Shown here in pieces: positions 1 through 8,290 of a stretch of DNA of 64,000 nucleotides; within the stretch, counting starts at the first letter, position 1, and every line of letters begins with the position of its first letter. Location of the stretch: contig CP061209.1 in assembly GCA_026016205.1 (NCBI GenBank), positions 512,433-576,432 on the forward strand, read 5' to 3'. The notes beneath the pieces were generated by a model. It was given only the letters and a program-made list of their open reading frames with translations, searched no databases and had not been told where the DNA came from. Source of the DNA: Methanosarcinales archaeon. Its GTDB lineage: Archaea > Halobacteriota > UBA148 > JAUWXC01. A program made the translations under genes and the position numbers.

Positions 1-2
1 TT

Positions 3-398
3 TTAAGCCATAATCCATACGTGCGATATGAAGAGACAATTCCGGTTGTAGTACGAATCCCGAGGGAGGATAAAAAGCTGTATGCTGGTGAAATCGAGGT
101 GACTGCCGGCTACGGAGCGAAAAAGAGCATTTTTACCGTCAAACTGGGGACCGAGGTAAAAGAGGTGCCAGCCGTTGAAGTGCAGGTGGAAACAAAACGC
201 CCTTGGGCCAGAAGCATACCTGTGGAAGTGCCCATAGAACATCCGCTGACATTGCCAGTAGCATTAGTCATCGCAGCACTCGCCTTGGCCATAATGTTTG
301 GTATGCAAGGCCCACTAAGAATTGCTGGAGCCGTTGCGTTCTCAATTCTAATTGTATTTGCCATGGTATATTCCATCTCTAAGTTAATTAAAATGTGA
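3..398 (+). CDS. C-terminal part of an envelope/membrane protein (5' end outside window)
   Basis: The frame is open to the window edge, so the start lies upstream; the GTG at 21 is only the first internal candidate. The visible part has a beta-rich stretch of about 75 residues with alternating charged and hydrophobic residues, as in extracytoplasmic Ig-like domains. Two hydrophobic helices follow (starting near [15 protein letters not shown] and [13 protein letters not shown]) with a short basic tail. This suggests a surface protein anchored at its C-terminus. I do not recognise the family. The stop is 5 bp before the CTP synthase ATG, so the two may be co-transcribed. Confidence 0.55.
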   Translation, partial: LSHNPYVRYEETIPVVVRIPREDKKLYAGEIEVTAGYGAKKSIFTVKLGTEVKEVPAVEVQVETKRPWARSIPVEVPIEHPLTLPVALVIAALALAIMFGMQGPLRIAGAVAFSILIVFAMVYSISKLIKM

Positions 399-403
399 GT
401 TGC

Positions 404-1981
404 ATGAAGTACATAATAGTCACGGGCGGTGTGATAAGCGGTCTTGGAAAGGGCATCACTGCCGCCTCGATAGGCAGAATTTTGAAAAATAAGGGGTACA
501 ACGTAACCGCCGTCAAGATCGACCCCTATATAAACATAGACGCGGGAACGATACATCCCCTCCAGCACGGGGAGGTCTTCGTGCTCAAGGACGGTGGTGA
601 GGTTGACCTTGATTTGGGGCATTATGAGCGTTTTCTCGATACAGAGCTCATGAGCGAGCACGACATCACCACTGGCAAGGTGTATAAAGCGGTAATAGAG
701 AGGGAGCGCAGGGGAGACTATCTTGGCAACACTGTCCAGATTATACCTCACGTTACGAACGAAATCAAGGAAAGAATAAGAGAGGTAGCCAAGAAGAGCG
801 GGGCAGAGATTTGTCTCGTCGAAATCGGAGGTACGGTCGGTGACATAGAGAGCATGCCGTTTTTAGAGGCGATGCGCCAGATGCACAGCGAGGAGGGGGA
901 GAGAGACATACTTTTCGTCCATGTCACGCTGGTTCCATTGGATAAAATGGGCGAGCAGAAGACCAAGCCGACGCAGCACTCAGTCAAAATGTTGCGCGGG
1001 CTTGGACTCAGTCCGGATGCCATCGTAGCCAGGTGCAAAGATCCGCTGCTGCCAAAGACAAAGGAGAAGATTTCACTGTTCTGCGATGTGCCCAGGGAGG
1101 CTGTGGTAAGTGCGCATGATGCCGAGGATATTCACATGGTGCCGCTTCTGCTTGAGGATGAAAACCTTGATGAATACCTCATGAAAAAACTCCACCTCAA
1201 GCCCAAGAGAGATGGGAGAAAGTGGCACGAGATGGTGGAGAAAATGGCAACGCTTGAGAAGAAGGTTAAAGTGGCGTTGATTGGCAAATACACAGAAGTG
1301 GAGGATGCATATCTGAGCATCAAGGAGGCGCTGAAGCATGCCGGCATAGAGAACGGCTGCATAGTGGACATCGTTTGGATCGGGGCAGAGAGTTTGGAGA
1401 AGAATTCAAAAGCAGTCAAGCGCCTGAATGAAGTCGACGGCATACTCGTTCCAGGCGACGACGGCAAGGGGGCTAAAGGCAAGATAAAGGCAATTCAATA
1501 TGCAAGGGAGCACAACATCCCGTTTTTTGGTCCATCCCTTGGCATGCAACTAGCGGTCATCGAATTTGCCAGAAATATGGTTGGATTAAAGGATGCAAAC
1601 AGCTCCGAACTCGCGCAAACCGAGCATCCTGTCATTGATTTATTGCCTGAGCAGGCAGACGTCGAGGAAATGAGCGGGACAATGCGCCTGGGCAATTATG
1701 AGGCAATTCTTAAAAAAGGTTCGCTGGCACACAAGATATACGGCAAGATGAAGATCGTGGAGCGACACAGGCACAGGTATGAGGTCAATCCGAAGTACAT
1801 CGACGTCATTGAGGCAAAGGGCATGATATTCTCTGGCAGGAACAAAAACAGGATGGAGATTGCCGAGATACCATCGCATAGATTCTTTTTCGCCTCGCAG
1901 TTCTACCCTGAGTACACCTCGCGCCCGGAAAGGGCATCACCGCCTTTCAGGGCTTTTGTCAGGTCGATGCTGAAGAAGTGA
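404..1981 (+). CDS. pyrG: CTP synthase with degenerate glutaminase domain
   Basis: Converts UTP to CTP, the last step of pyrimidine nucleotide synthesis. The 525-aa product has the usual two-domain length. The N-terminal amidoligase domain starts [17 protein letters not shown], so ATG 404 is preferred to the GTG at 395, which overlaps the previous gene. The class-I glutaminase half (about residue 290 on) is recognisable but its active site is altered. The nucleophile motif, normally GICLGMQ, reads GPSLGMQ (Ser378). The catalytic His motif, normally FHPE, reads FYPE (Tyr501). The oxyanion loop PGGFGxRG reads [11 protein letters not shown] infer an ammonia-dependent enzyme; the synthase half looks intact. 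Confidence 0.95.
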   Translation: MKYIIVTGGVISGLGKGITAASIGRILKNKGYNVTAVKIDPYINIDAGTIHPLQHGEVFVLKDGGEVDLDLGHYERFLDTELMSEHDITTGKVYKAVIERERRGDYLGNTVQIIPHVTNEIKERIREVAKKSGAEICLVEIGGTVGDIESMPFLEAMRQMHSEEGERDILFVHVTLVPLDKMGEQKTKPTQHSVKMLRGLGLSPDAIVARCKDPLLPKTKEKISLFCDVPREAVVSAHDAEDIHMVPLLLEDENLDEYLMKKLHLKPKRDGRKWHEMVEKMATLEKKVKVALIGKYTEVEDAYLSIKEALKHAGIENGCIVDIVWIGAESLEKNSKAVKRLNEVDGILVPGDDGKGAKGKIKAIQYAREHNIPFFGPSLGMQLAVIEFARNMVGLKDANSSELAQTEHPVIDLLPEQADVEEMSGTMRLGNYEAILKKGSLAHKIYGKMKIVERHRHRYEVNPKYIDVIEAKGMIFSGRNKNRMEIAEIPSHRFFFASQFYPEYTSRPERASPPFRAFVRSMLKK

Positions 1982-2042
1982 TGATACGTAGCTTTATGTC
2001 GTTTTGAATGCTATTTAATAGGCATTGAGCAATGGAGGTTTA

Positions 2043-3317
2043 ATGTCAGGAGATGTTGAAGCGCTAGATATATGTGAACTTTTATTGACCGCACAGATCT
2101 ACAATGAGTCCCAAGGGCTTGATGAAGACGATATCCCGCCCAAGATACGCAAACACTACTGGGAGAAAAAAGAGAAGGGCGTTAAGCGCCCGCTTAGCGT
2201 GTCGGAAGGCGACGTGGAGGGCGTCTATGGTACCAAGAATGCCCGCAAATATATAGCATCACTGCCATTTGTCGAGTTTGACGATTTTGGCGAGAGCCTG
2301 CGCATGACGGTTTTCGACCTGGGGGCAAAGTGGTTCGAGAAGCGGGGAGCGGACAGAATACGGCAAAATCCAGTGCTGGCATACTACTATGAGAATAATA
2401 ACGCGGGCAACATCAGTTATAGTCAGGTGAAGACGGCGAACAGGCCAAAAGAGGTGGACAGGGAGTGGATTGATTCTTTGATAAGCGAGGTTGTCGAGGA
2501 GGAGGATGACGCCAAAGACCTGCTCAAACTGGTCCACATCGTTGCTCCAGAAGAGGTTAAACAAACGCTGAACGAAATCGTGCTTACTAAAGAACAGGAA
2601 GACAAAATCAGCAAGATTGTAAAGGCAATTGAATACAGAGACTACCTCCGACAGATCGGGCTGAGGGAAATCGGAAAATTGCTGTTTGTGGGCCCTCCCG
2701 GAACCGGAAAGACGTCCACGGCAAGAGCGCTATCCGAACGGTTGAAACTGCCATTTCTGGAGGTCAAGCTATCGATGACCGTCAGCCATTTTCTGGGCGA
2801 AACATCCAAAAACGTTGACAAAGCATTTGAGCTGGCGAAGAGACTGAACCCATGCATTCTGTTCATCGACGAATTCGACTTCGTGGCGAAGACCAGGGTG
2901 TCGGACGAGCATGCAGCACTCAAAAGAGCCGTTAATACGTTATTGAAGTGCATCGATGAAATCAGTCTGGTCAATGACGGCGTTCTCTTAATAGGTGCAA
3001 CCAATCATCCCAAGCTGCTGGATAATGCTGTATGGAGGCGGTTTGACGAGATTGTTATGTTCCCACTGCCAGATAAAGCGATGCGGCAGGAGATTCTTGC
3101 CAAGATTCTCGCCAGTGTCGAAGGGGATATTGATGTAGCAGATATTGCCCAGCGAACAGATGGCTACTCTGGCTCTGATTTGAGGCTCCTTCTCAGGGAG
3201 TCGGTCCTGAATGCACTGGTTGAGGAGCGAAAGGTGCTGACACATGAAGACCTTATCAAGGCAGTGGACGCCTTTAAGGACAGGAGTAATATGAAACTCA
3301 TGGAAGGGCACGAGTGA
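2043..3317 (+). CDS. AAA+ family ATPase
   Basis: A 424-aa protein with one AAA+ module. The Walker A motif GPPGTGKTST begins near residue 217, the Walker B motif ILFIDEFD lies near 277-283, and a sensor/arginine region (GATNHPKLLDNAVWRRFDE) and helical lid follow. The first 200 residues are a charged helical domain of unknown role. The sequence resembles archaeal Cdc48/FtsH-type AAA proteins, but no protease motif is present, so a remodelling ATPase is likely. ATG 2043 is chosen because GGAGG at 2034-2038 precedes it. Its stop overlaps the start of the next gene (TGATG), which implies translational coupling. Confidence 0.85.
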   Translation: MSGDVEALDICELLLTAQIYNESQGLDEDDIPPKIRKHYWEKKEKGVKRPLSVSEGDVEGVYGTKNARKYIASLPFVEFDDFGESLRMTVFDLGAKWFEKRGADRIRQNPVLAYYYENNNAGNISYSQVKTANRPKEVDREWIDSLISEVVEEEDDAKDLLKLVHIVAPEEVKQTLNEIVLTKEQEDKISKIVKAIEYRDYLRQIGLREIGKLLFVGPPGTGKTSTARALSERLKLPFLEVKLSMTVSHFLGETSKNVDKAFELAKRLNPCILFIDEFDFVAKTRVSDEHAALKRAVNTLLKCIDEISLVNDGVLLIGATNHPKLLDNAVWRRFDEIVMFPLPDKAMRQEILAKILASVEGDIDVADIAQRTDGYSGSDLRLLLRESVLNALVEERKVLTHEDLIKAVDAFKDRSNMKLMEGHE

Positions 3318-4051
3318 TGAAGATAACGCTGTTAGGGACAGGGGATGCTCCAAGCACACCAATGATTGGGTGCAAGTGTCCGGCGTGCATGGATGCGCGA
3401 AATGGGGGGCGAAGCAACAGGTCGCGATTCTCGGTGTTAATCGAGGGCGACGGACATGTGTTGATTGACACCAGCCCGGATATGAGGGCACAACTGCTAA
3501 GCGCCAACGTTTCCACCGTCAACGGCGTAATCTGGACGCATCCGCACTATGACCATTACGCGGGCTTCGGCGATTTCTACAGGGCCCAGAGGAATGTTGA
3601 CGTCTACGGCATCAAGGAGACGCTGGACAGCATACTGGATACATTTTACTTCATGAGTTACAAACGGCATGATATGATGCTGTATGAACCGTTTTCACTG
3701 ATTGGCCTGGAGTTTACGCTGCTTAAAGTAACGCACCCGCCCTTTGAGAATGCAGTGGGCGTCAGGGTTTCAAATGGCGATAAAACTGTCATAATTACAG
3801 GCGATATGAACAAGGAGATTCCAGAGAAAAGCCTGAAGATGATGGGGGGTGCAGACCTTCTCATTGCTGATGCTCTTGCTCCTACATTCAAACTCAGGAA
3901 GCACATGAACGCGGCGCAGGCGCTCGCCCTTGGCAAAAAATTGAGAGCAAAACAGACCGTTTTTACGCATGTTGGGCACTTTTATGGGCCGCATGATACA
4001 GCATCCAAAAAATGGCCCCTTGGTTACGATGGCATGGTTTTCGAGTTTTGA
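3317..4051 (+). CDS. Metallo-beta-lactamase-fold hydrolase, PhnP-like
   Basis: A 244-aa MBL-fold protein. An N-terminal Cys cluster (GCKCPACMDARNGG, near residues 18-31) resembles the structural zinc site of PhnP. The metal motif HPHYDH is at 75-80, with GDMN near 157 and a C-terminal FTHVGHFYGPH. PhnP enzymes hydrolyse cyclic phosphodiesters such as 5-phosphoribosyl 1,2-cyclic phosphate; other members cleave nucleotide or tRNA phosphodiesters. The substrate here is not known. The ATG overlaps the stop of the AAA+ ATPase, so the two may act together. Confidence 0.8.
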   Translation: MKITLLGTGDAPSTPMIGCKCPACMDARNGGRSNRSRFSVLIEGDGHVLIDTSPDMRAQLLSANVSTVNGVIWTHPHYDHYAGFGDFYRAQRNVDVYGIKETLDSILDTFYFMSYKRHDMMLYEPFSLIGLEFTLLKVTHPPFENAVGVRVSNGDKTVIITGDMNKEIPEKSLKMMGGADLLIADALAPTFKLRKHMNAAQALALGKKLRAKQTVFTHVGHFYGPHDTASKKWPLGYDGMVFEF

Positions 4052-4091
4052 AGTCGAGTCGAGTTAAAACGAGAAAACAACGGTGGGGAAA

Positions 4092-4262
4092 ATGAAGATA
4101 AAAGATGTAATAAAGCGGTTTGGATCGATTAAGACCAAGGTCACCGAGAAAGAAGTGATGGAGTTGAGAGAGGCTTGGAAACTGGACAAAAGATAGAATA
4201 AGATACTCGAAGAGGATGAATTCATACCGTTTTTCGGAAGAGGCAAAGGTTATAGAGAATAA
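4092..4262 (+). pseudogene. Small ORF interrupted by an in-frame amber codon
   Basis: ATG 4092 follows a GGTGGGGAA ribosome-binding site and opens 34 codons ending in ...AWKLDKR, then TAG at 4194-4196. The same frame continues for 21 more codons (NKILEEDEF, then IPFFGRGKGYRE) to TAA at 4260-4262. Composition and spacing look continuous across the TAG, so this is one protein of about 56 residues carrying an amber codon. It may be a nonsense-mutated gene, a readthrough/pyrrolysine case, or a sequencing error. It lies directly before a zinc-finger/AbrB gene of the kind found in toxin-antitoxin pairs. I do not recognise the family. Confidence 0.45.
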
Positions 4263-4284
4263 CCGTGAATATGGCTGCGAGGCT

Positions 4285-4629
4285 ATGAACATGAAGAAAT
4301 GTCCAATCTGCGAAGGAACGATAAAAAAGGTGAAGACAAAAGCAGAGATTGAAGGAGTCACCTTAGCCGAGGGTTTAGAGGTAGAGAAATGTAGCAAATG
4401 TGGTGAGGAATTTTACACGTTAGAGCAGATGTCTTTTTTGCGAAAGAAAGCTCAGGAAAAAGGGGCATGGGGCTCAGGACTGAGATTGAGAAGAAAGATC
4501 ACCAGGTCAGGAAAAAGACTGGCGTTATATCTGCCAACTGATATTGAGCGCAATCTGAAACTCAAAAAAGGGGAAGCAGTTGATATCTGGACAGAAGGAC
4601 GAAAGATCATCATCGAGCCCGTTTCGTGA
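4285..4629 (+). CDS. YgiT-type zinc finger plus AbrB-like protein, probable antitoxin
   Basis: About 114 residues from ATG 4285 (or ATG 4291). The N-terminus has CPIC and CSKCGEE Cys pairs spaced as in YgiT/MqsA-type zinc fingers. The C-terminal half (LALYLPTDIERNLKLKKGEAV) resembles an AbrB/MazE swapped-hairpin DNA-binding domain. ATG 4216 is in the same frame, but that region is better explained by the overlapping small ORF, so the later start is preferred. Such proteins usually repress their own toxin-antitoxin operon. The partner should be the upstream small ORF, which is broken. Confidence 0.65.
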   Translation: MNMKKCPICEGTIKKVKTKAEIEGVTLAEGLEVEKCSKCGEEFYTLEQMSFLRKKAQEKGAWGSGLRLRRKITRSGKRLALYLPTDIERNLKLKKGEAVDIWTEGRKIIIEPVS

Positions 4630-4645
4630 AGAATAATCGAAAAAA

Positions 4646-4660
4646 CCGATATTGTATCGG
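4646..4660. terminator. Perfect hairpin between convergent genes
   Basis: CCGATA-TTG-TATCGG is a perfect 6-bp inverted repeat with a 3-base loop, flanked by A-runs on both sides. It lies 17 bp after the zinc-finger gene and 37 bp after the convergent UPF0316 gene. It could act as a bidirectional terminator or a 3'-end stabiliser. Position and symmetry are the only evidence. Confidence 0.35.
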
Positions 4661-4696
4661 AAAAATCGATGGATATTTAGAACTTATTTGGCGCAA

Positions 4697-5308
4697 TCAT
4701 TTTCCTTTTCGACGCAATTTGAGCAAACTTAAATAATTCCCTACGTAATGGCTTTCTTTATCTTTATTTAATGGCGATACTTCTTTGCTTACAGACTTGA
4801 TGTCCATCACCGTGTAAAATGCTTTTGGATGTAATTTTTCGATGTTTTGGATGACATCCTGAAGATCGATGCGTCTCACGATGATGTAAATGATGTGCAC
4901 CGGTCCAGTGCTGCCCTCTGCCACAACGCTTGTAACCCCATAACCTTCGAATTTAAGAAAATCTATTAATCCAGATGCATCCTTCCTGAGAATGACTTTA
5001 ACAAGCAATGTGCCCACTGCCAGTCTTTCTTCTATGTAAATCCCAACAAAGGTCCCTGCAGCAAAACCTCCGGCATATGCGACATAGCAGGCGATGTTGG
5101 TCAGATTCTGCATAATCTGTCCAATCGCAAGGAGCCAGATTAGTATCTCGCAGAATCCGATGAATGAGGATACGTACTTCATCCCCTTTGAGATGAAGAT
5201 GATGCGGATGGTTCCTAAGCTAACATCGCAAATACGCGCAATAAAAATGAGCAGTGGTATAATGATAAACGTATATGCATCCGAACTGAAGAATGATAGT
5301 TGAATCAT
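4697..5308 (-). CDS. UPF0316 (DUF2179-type) membrane protein
   Basis: A 203-aa protein with three N-terminal hydrophobic helices (IIIPLLIFIARICDVSLGTIR, an ILIWLLAIGQIM segment, then a Gly/Ala-rich helix AGGFAAGTFVGIYIEERL). A cytosolic alpha/beta domain with the DUF2179 signature (VTSVVAEGSTGP) follows. The arrangement matches the UPF0316 family, of unknown function. The C-terminal domain probably binds a small ligand. It is a single gene convergent to the zinc-finger gene, with a nearly 300-base upstream gap. Confidence 0.8.
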   Translation of the reverse strand: MIQLSFFSSDAYTFIIIPLLIFIARICDVSLGTIRIIFISKGMKYVSSFIGFCEILIWLLAIGQIMQNLTNIACYVAYAGGFAAGTFVGIYIEERLAVGTLLVKVILRKDASGLIDFLKFEGYGVTSVVAEGSTGPVHIIYIIVRRIDLQDVIQNIEKLHPKAFYTVMDIKSVSKEVSPLNKDKESHYVGNYLSLLKLRRKGK

Positions 5309-5601
5309 ATTGCATTAATTAGATTAGGGATATGTGATAATGCTTTCGCGTGGATGCATTCCGTGAGGAGTGATTTTGAATTTAAAGATGTTTGGTCTTA
5401 AAGGCACTCGAAAATTGCTCTAAGAGTTGGTGGACAAAAATGGATTAAAAGGTTATTTGGTGATTGCGATCTGCTGCTAATCATCGACTTGGTTGCCAGA
5501 ATTTGACCTTCGGAAGTACTGGTAATACCGAAACTAATAACATCTCAATGAACAGAGTCACAAGATGTATAAGATGTGGGTTAGGGGAGTAGGAACAAAA
5601 C
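5309..5601. other. Intergenic region without a recognisable gene
   Basis: This 293-base gap separates the divergent UPF0316 and nuclease genes and must hold both promoters. Only very short reading frames are present (for example a frame starting MFGLKGTRKLL). I see no RNA gene, repeat or degenerate coding segment that I can support. Confidence 0.4.
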
Positions 5602-6267
5602 ATGACATACAAATTATCACCGTCGTCGATAAACTTGATGTTGGATTGTCCTAGATGTTTTTGGCTGCACCTAGTTAGAAGGATTAGGAGACCATCAGGT
5701 CCGTTTCCGTCTCTGCCCAGCGGCATGGATAAAATCCTCAAGGAACATTTTGACAGGTTTATGGAAAGGGGGGGATTCCCTCCCGAGTTAAGAGAGCAAG
5801 ATGGTATTGATGGTTGTTCTCTATTCAATGATAAAGAAAAACTGGAGATTTGGAGAAACAATTTTAGGGGCATCCAATACCTGGATGAAGAGTCTGGAGT
5901 CCTGCTAAGAGGAGCGGTGGACAACATCCTGGTCAAGGGAGAGAAACTAATAGTCCTTGACTACAAGACAAGAGGATATCCCCTGAAAGATAACACCCAT
6001 GAGTACTATCAAACTCAAATGGACCTCTATAACTTACTGCTGAGGAAAAACGGCTACCAGACAGAAGATTATGCTTATCTGTTATTCTACTATCCAAACC
6101 AGGTTACCGAGACCGGAGAAGTGATTTTCGACACAAAACTGATTAAACTGCCAACATATCCGGAAAGTGGAGAGGAGATATTCAAAAAAGCCATAGCACT
6201 TTTGCAGTTGGAAGAGCCACCTGAGCCCGATCCGGATTGTGCATTCTGCATGTTTAGAGGGGATTGA
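5602..6267 (+). CDS. PD-(D/E)XK nuclease, Cas4/RecB-like
   Basis: A 221-aa protein. The core has GAVDNIL (Asp), then VLDYKTRG (D-Y-K, standing for the E-x-K motif), and QMDLYNLLL (motif IV Gln), in the order of RecB/Cas4-like nucleases. Cysteines near the N-terminus (CPRC) and C-terminus (C-AFC) may hold an Fe-S cluster as in Cas4/AddB. No CRISPR array or cas gene is in the window, so it is a stand-alone member, probably a 5'-to-3' exonuclease or repair enzyme. Its last codons are part of a direct repeat copied at 7068-7139. Confidence 0.8.
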   Translation: MTYKLSPSSINLMLDCPRCFWLHLVRRIRRPSGPFPSLPSGMDKILKEHFDRFMERGGFPPELREQDGIDGCSLFNDKEKLEIWRNNFRGIQYLDEESGVLLRGAVDNILVKGEKLIVLDYKTRGYPLKDNTHEYYQTQMDLYNLLLRKNGYQTEDYAYLLFYYPNQVTETGEVIFDTKLIKLPTYPESGEEIFKKAIALLQLEEPPEPDPDCAFCMFRGD

Positions 6268-6285
6268 AGGCTTTAACCAGACTTC
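6214..6285 (+). repeat. Direct repeat, left copy, flanking vapBC
   Basis: 72 bp covering the last 18 codons of the nuclease gene and 18 bp past its stop. It matches 7068-7139 without gaps at an offset of 854, with 6 mismatches counted by eye. The final TTAACCAGACTTC is the reverse complement of the last codons and stop (K-S-G-stop) of desulfoferrodoxin. The repeat thus spans a nuclease/desulfoferrodoxin convergent junction although desulfoferrodoxin itself is 0.85 kb away. Confidence 0.85.
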
Positions 6286-6303
6286 AGCAAAATTCGATTC
6301 TTT

Positions 6304-6690
6304 CTAATGCATCCTCGTTATTCCAACTACCTTGTTGAAATCACCGTCAAAAGACACGATCGTCTCGATACCAAACTTTTTCATGAGCTCTATCGATGTC
6401 GAATCTGCTATGGACAGGGTGCCATCATACTGCAGAAAAGTCTCCATCGCCCCCTCCAGGATATCCCGATCGACAAACTCGATTTGACAGTTATCGGCGA
6501 AGAACTCGTACAAAATTTTTCCTTTTTTGCCACCCTCGAGGGAGCCGACGAGGGTAACGCTCTCGCTAACCACAAGGTCAGACACCATGATGGGTTCGTT
6601 GAGGTCCTCAGATACGTTCACGGCTTTATCATGCCATTTATCGCCTTTCCTCACCAGTGCGATAAAATACGACGAGTCGGCGAATATCAT
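6304..6690 (-). CDS. vapC: PIN-domain ribonuclease toxin (VapC-like)
   Basis: A 128-aa PIN domain with all acidic positions: Asp5 (FADSSYF), Glu43 (VVSES), Asp96 (SIADSTS) and Asp115/Asp117 (SFDGDF). VapC toxins are Mg-dependent RNases that cleave tRNA or rRNA. The start overlaps the stop of vapB (ATGA), the standard antitoxin-first operon. The stop is 18 bp from the end of the left direct repeat, so the toxin runs convergent into the nuclease gene. Confidence 0.88.
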   Translation of the reverse strand: MIFADSSYFIALVRKGDKWHDKAVNVSEDLNEPIMVSDLVVSESVTLVGSLEGGKKGKILYEFFADNCQIEFVDRDILEGAMETFLQYDGTLSIADSTSIELMKKFGIETIVSFDGDFNKVVGITRMH

Positions 6691-6917
6691 TTCAGCCCTC
6701 CTTTCTGGATGCCTTTCTTTGATTCAACGGCATCCCCACATGCCTTCACAAGTCCAACAATATCCTTCAGTGTTCTCTTTTTCCTCGCCCGAATCAACAC
6801 ACCATTCTTTGAGTCTATCCACTCAATGATGTCCCCGGGCTCTATTTTATACTCCTTTCTCACCTTTGAGGGTATAACAGTCTGATGTCCACTTGAGACT
6901 TTTGTTTCAACAATCAT
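6687..6917 (-). CDS. vapB: AbrB/SpoVT-type antitoxin (VapB-like)
   Basis: A 76-aa protein with a swapped-hairpin AbrB domain: a VSSGHQTVIPSKVRKEY start, GDIIEW, then a second beta pair and a basic toxin-binding tail. It should neutralise the downstream PIN toxin and repress the operon. The gene is preceded by GAGGTTGG as ribosome-binding site and a TTAAAATAC TATA-like box about 40 bp upstream (6946-6957 region). Confidence 0.85.
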   Translation of the reverse strand: MIVETKVSSGHQTVIPSKVRKEYKIEPGDIIEWIDSKNGVLIRARKKRTLKDIVGLVKACGDAVESKKGIQKGGLK

Positions 6918-7047
6918 TTTGCCAACCTCAAAATAAGTGTAATATCCATAGTATTTTAACTTTTCTAAGCAAAATAACTTTCACAAGGGATATCAATCAG
7001 GGTTCACAGCAAAAATACTCAGTCTCAAAGTTTCAATGTGCAGATTG

Positions 7048-7121
7048 TAATTGGAGTTGTGGAAGAAGAGTCACCTGAGCCCAATCTGGATTGTGCATTC
7101 TGCAGGTTTAGAGGGGATTGA
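7048..7121 (+). pseudogene. Fragment of the 3' end of a Cas4-like nuclease gene
   Basis: In the plus frame this stretch reads V-E-E-E-S-P-E-P-N-L-D-C-A-F-C-R-F-R-G-D then TGA. That parallels the last residues of the intact nuclease (L-E-E-P-P-E-P-D-P-D-C-A-F-C-M-F-R-G-D) with several substitutions. There is no start codon or upstream homology. It is an orphan gene end, left beyond the vapBC cassette. Confidence 0.8.
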
Positions 7122-7139
7122 AGTCGTTAACCAGACTTC
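7068..7139 (+). repeat. Direct repeat, right copy, flanking vapBC
   Basis: Gapless match to 6214-6285 (about 66 of 72 bases identical). Here the desulfoferrodoxin end is the functional one, because its stop is at 7127-7129, and the nuclease end is the orphan. The left copy shows the opposite, which is what a duplicated insertion target at a convergent junction would give. Confidence 0.85.
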
Positions 7140-7504
7140 CACAATCCGTGAACATTACAGTAACTTCTCGCCTCTATTTTATCTGTACTTACCTTGAATT
7201 CAACTTCTGGCGCATCTCCCGAGTTCAGGAATTTTCTGTAAACGTTTCCGTCTGCGATGATTTCGATCCACTCGATGTAATGCGCATCTTCCATTGGATG
7301 TGGGACTGAGCCGACTTTTACTTTTATTACGGAGTTCGTCTTTTCAATGACCGGTACATGCTTTTCCTTGCCGACGTCTTCCGTCTTCTCTCCTAGCAAT
7401 TCCATCGGCTGGCCGCAGCAAACGAGTTCTCCTTTTCCAGCGTGCAAAACCTCGACAATGTTTCCACAGACATTGCACCTGTAAATCTGTTTTAGTTCGG
7501 TCAT
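7127..7504 (-). CDS. dfx: Desulfoferrodoxin (superoxide reductase)
   Basis: Reduces superoxide to peroxide without making oxygen. The 125-aa protein has an N-terminal desulforedoxin domain (Cys10, Cys13, Cys29, Cys30). The catalytic domain carries Glu47-Lys48-His49 (EKHVP), His69, His75, Cys116 and His119 (YCNVHGLW), the complete His4-Cys iron site. It lies 16 bp after rubrerythrin, so both are probably one oxidative-stress operon: Dfx makes peroxide that rubrerythrin removes. Electrons normally come from rubredoxin. Its last codons are part of the vapBC-flanking repeat. Confidence 0.95.
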   Translation of the reverse strand: MTELKQIYRCNVCGNIVEVLHAGKGELVCCGQPMELLGEKTEDVGKEKHVPVIEKTNSVIKVKVGSVPHPMEDAHYIEWIEIIADGNVYRKFLNSGDAPEVEFKVSTDKIEARSYCNVHGLWKSG

Positions 7505-7520
7505 GTTTTACCCCATTAAT

Positions 7521-8105
7521 TCAATATTCCTCGCATTTAACCTGATAAAAGCTTCTTGCATGACTGCAACCGGGGCATCTCTCTGGCGGTTCTGTTCCAA
7601 AATGAACATATCCGCATTCCCGGCATACCCAGTAAACTTCCTTCGCCTTTTTGAAAACCGTACCGGCTTCGACCTCTTTTAGTAATTTTTTATATCTTTC
7701 TTCATGATGTTCTTCTGCTCTGGCAATTGCCCGCAATCTATTGGCAATTTCAGGAAGACATTCCTTTTCGGCAGTATCAGCAAATTCAGGATACATCGTT
7801 GTATGCTCATAATTCTCTCCAGCGATGGCAGCCCTTAGATTCTCGGCAGTGCTACCAAGGATTGTCGGTGCTATCACCTTCACCTTAATTTCATCTAAAT
7901 CTTCACCGCTTTTCTTCTTCAACTCATTAATTAACTTAAATAGCCAACTAGCATGCTCCTTTTCATTTTCGGCTGAAATAAGAAAAACCTCGGCAATCTG
8001 TTCAAATCCTTCTTTCCTAGCAATCTTGGAATAGAAAGTGTATCTATTCCTTGCCTGGCTTTCGCCAATAAATGCCTTCGTTAGATTTTCGATTGTGCTT
8101 TTCAT
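7521..8105 (-). CDS. rbr: Rubrerythrin
   Basis: A 194-aa non-haem di-iron peroxidase. The N-terminal ferritin-like four-helix bundle has the E-x-x-A-R-N-R and E-x-x-H di-iron pairs ([32 protein letters not shown]). The C-terminal rubredoxin domain is [20 protein letters not shown]. It reduces hydrogen peroxide in anaerobes and pairs with the adjacent superoxide reductase. It is the first gene of the minus-strand operon, 55-60 bp downstream of a TATA box. Confidence 0.95.
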   Translation of the reverse strand: MKSTIENLTKAFIGESQARNRYTFYSKIARKEGFEQIAEVFLISAENEKEHASWLFKLINELKKKSGEDLDEIKVKVIAPTILGSTAENLRAAIAGENYEHTTMYPEFADTAEKECLPEIANRLRAIARAEEHHEERYKKLLKEVEAGTVFKKAKEVYWVCRECGYVHFGTEPPERCPGCSHARSFYQVKCEEY

Positions 8106-8139
8106 AGTTCCTGCACCCCATAATAATTATAGATTTGAC

Positions 8140-8149
8140 CATTTATATG
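8140..8149 (-). promoter_or_regulatory. TATA box for the rbr-dfx operon
   Basis: On the minus strand the sequence reads acatataaat, about 37 bp upstream of the rubrerythrin ATG, with GGGGTG just before the start as ribosome-binding site. Its match to the archaeal TATA consensus and its spacing are the only evidence. Confidence 0.45.
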
Positions 8150-8290
8150 TTATCGTCTTTTAAATCTGCAAAACCCAAGTTATTATATGTGATGAATGAG
8201 AAGATATATCCCGCCTTAGCGCTATTGCTCTAATCGTCATTTCATCATAATCATACTGCATAAATTGGGAATTATGGAGGAACTACAAGC

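Noticed and set aside
4194-4196. General pyrrolysine decoding of TAG
   Set aside because: Many clear genes in the window stop with TAG (for example the FCF1-like PIN gene, psmA, SBDS, L37ae), so TAG is a normal stop here. The single case is kept only as a question.
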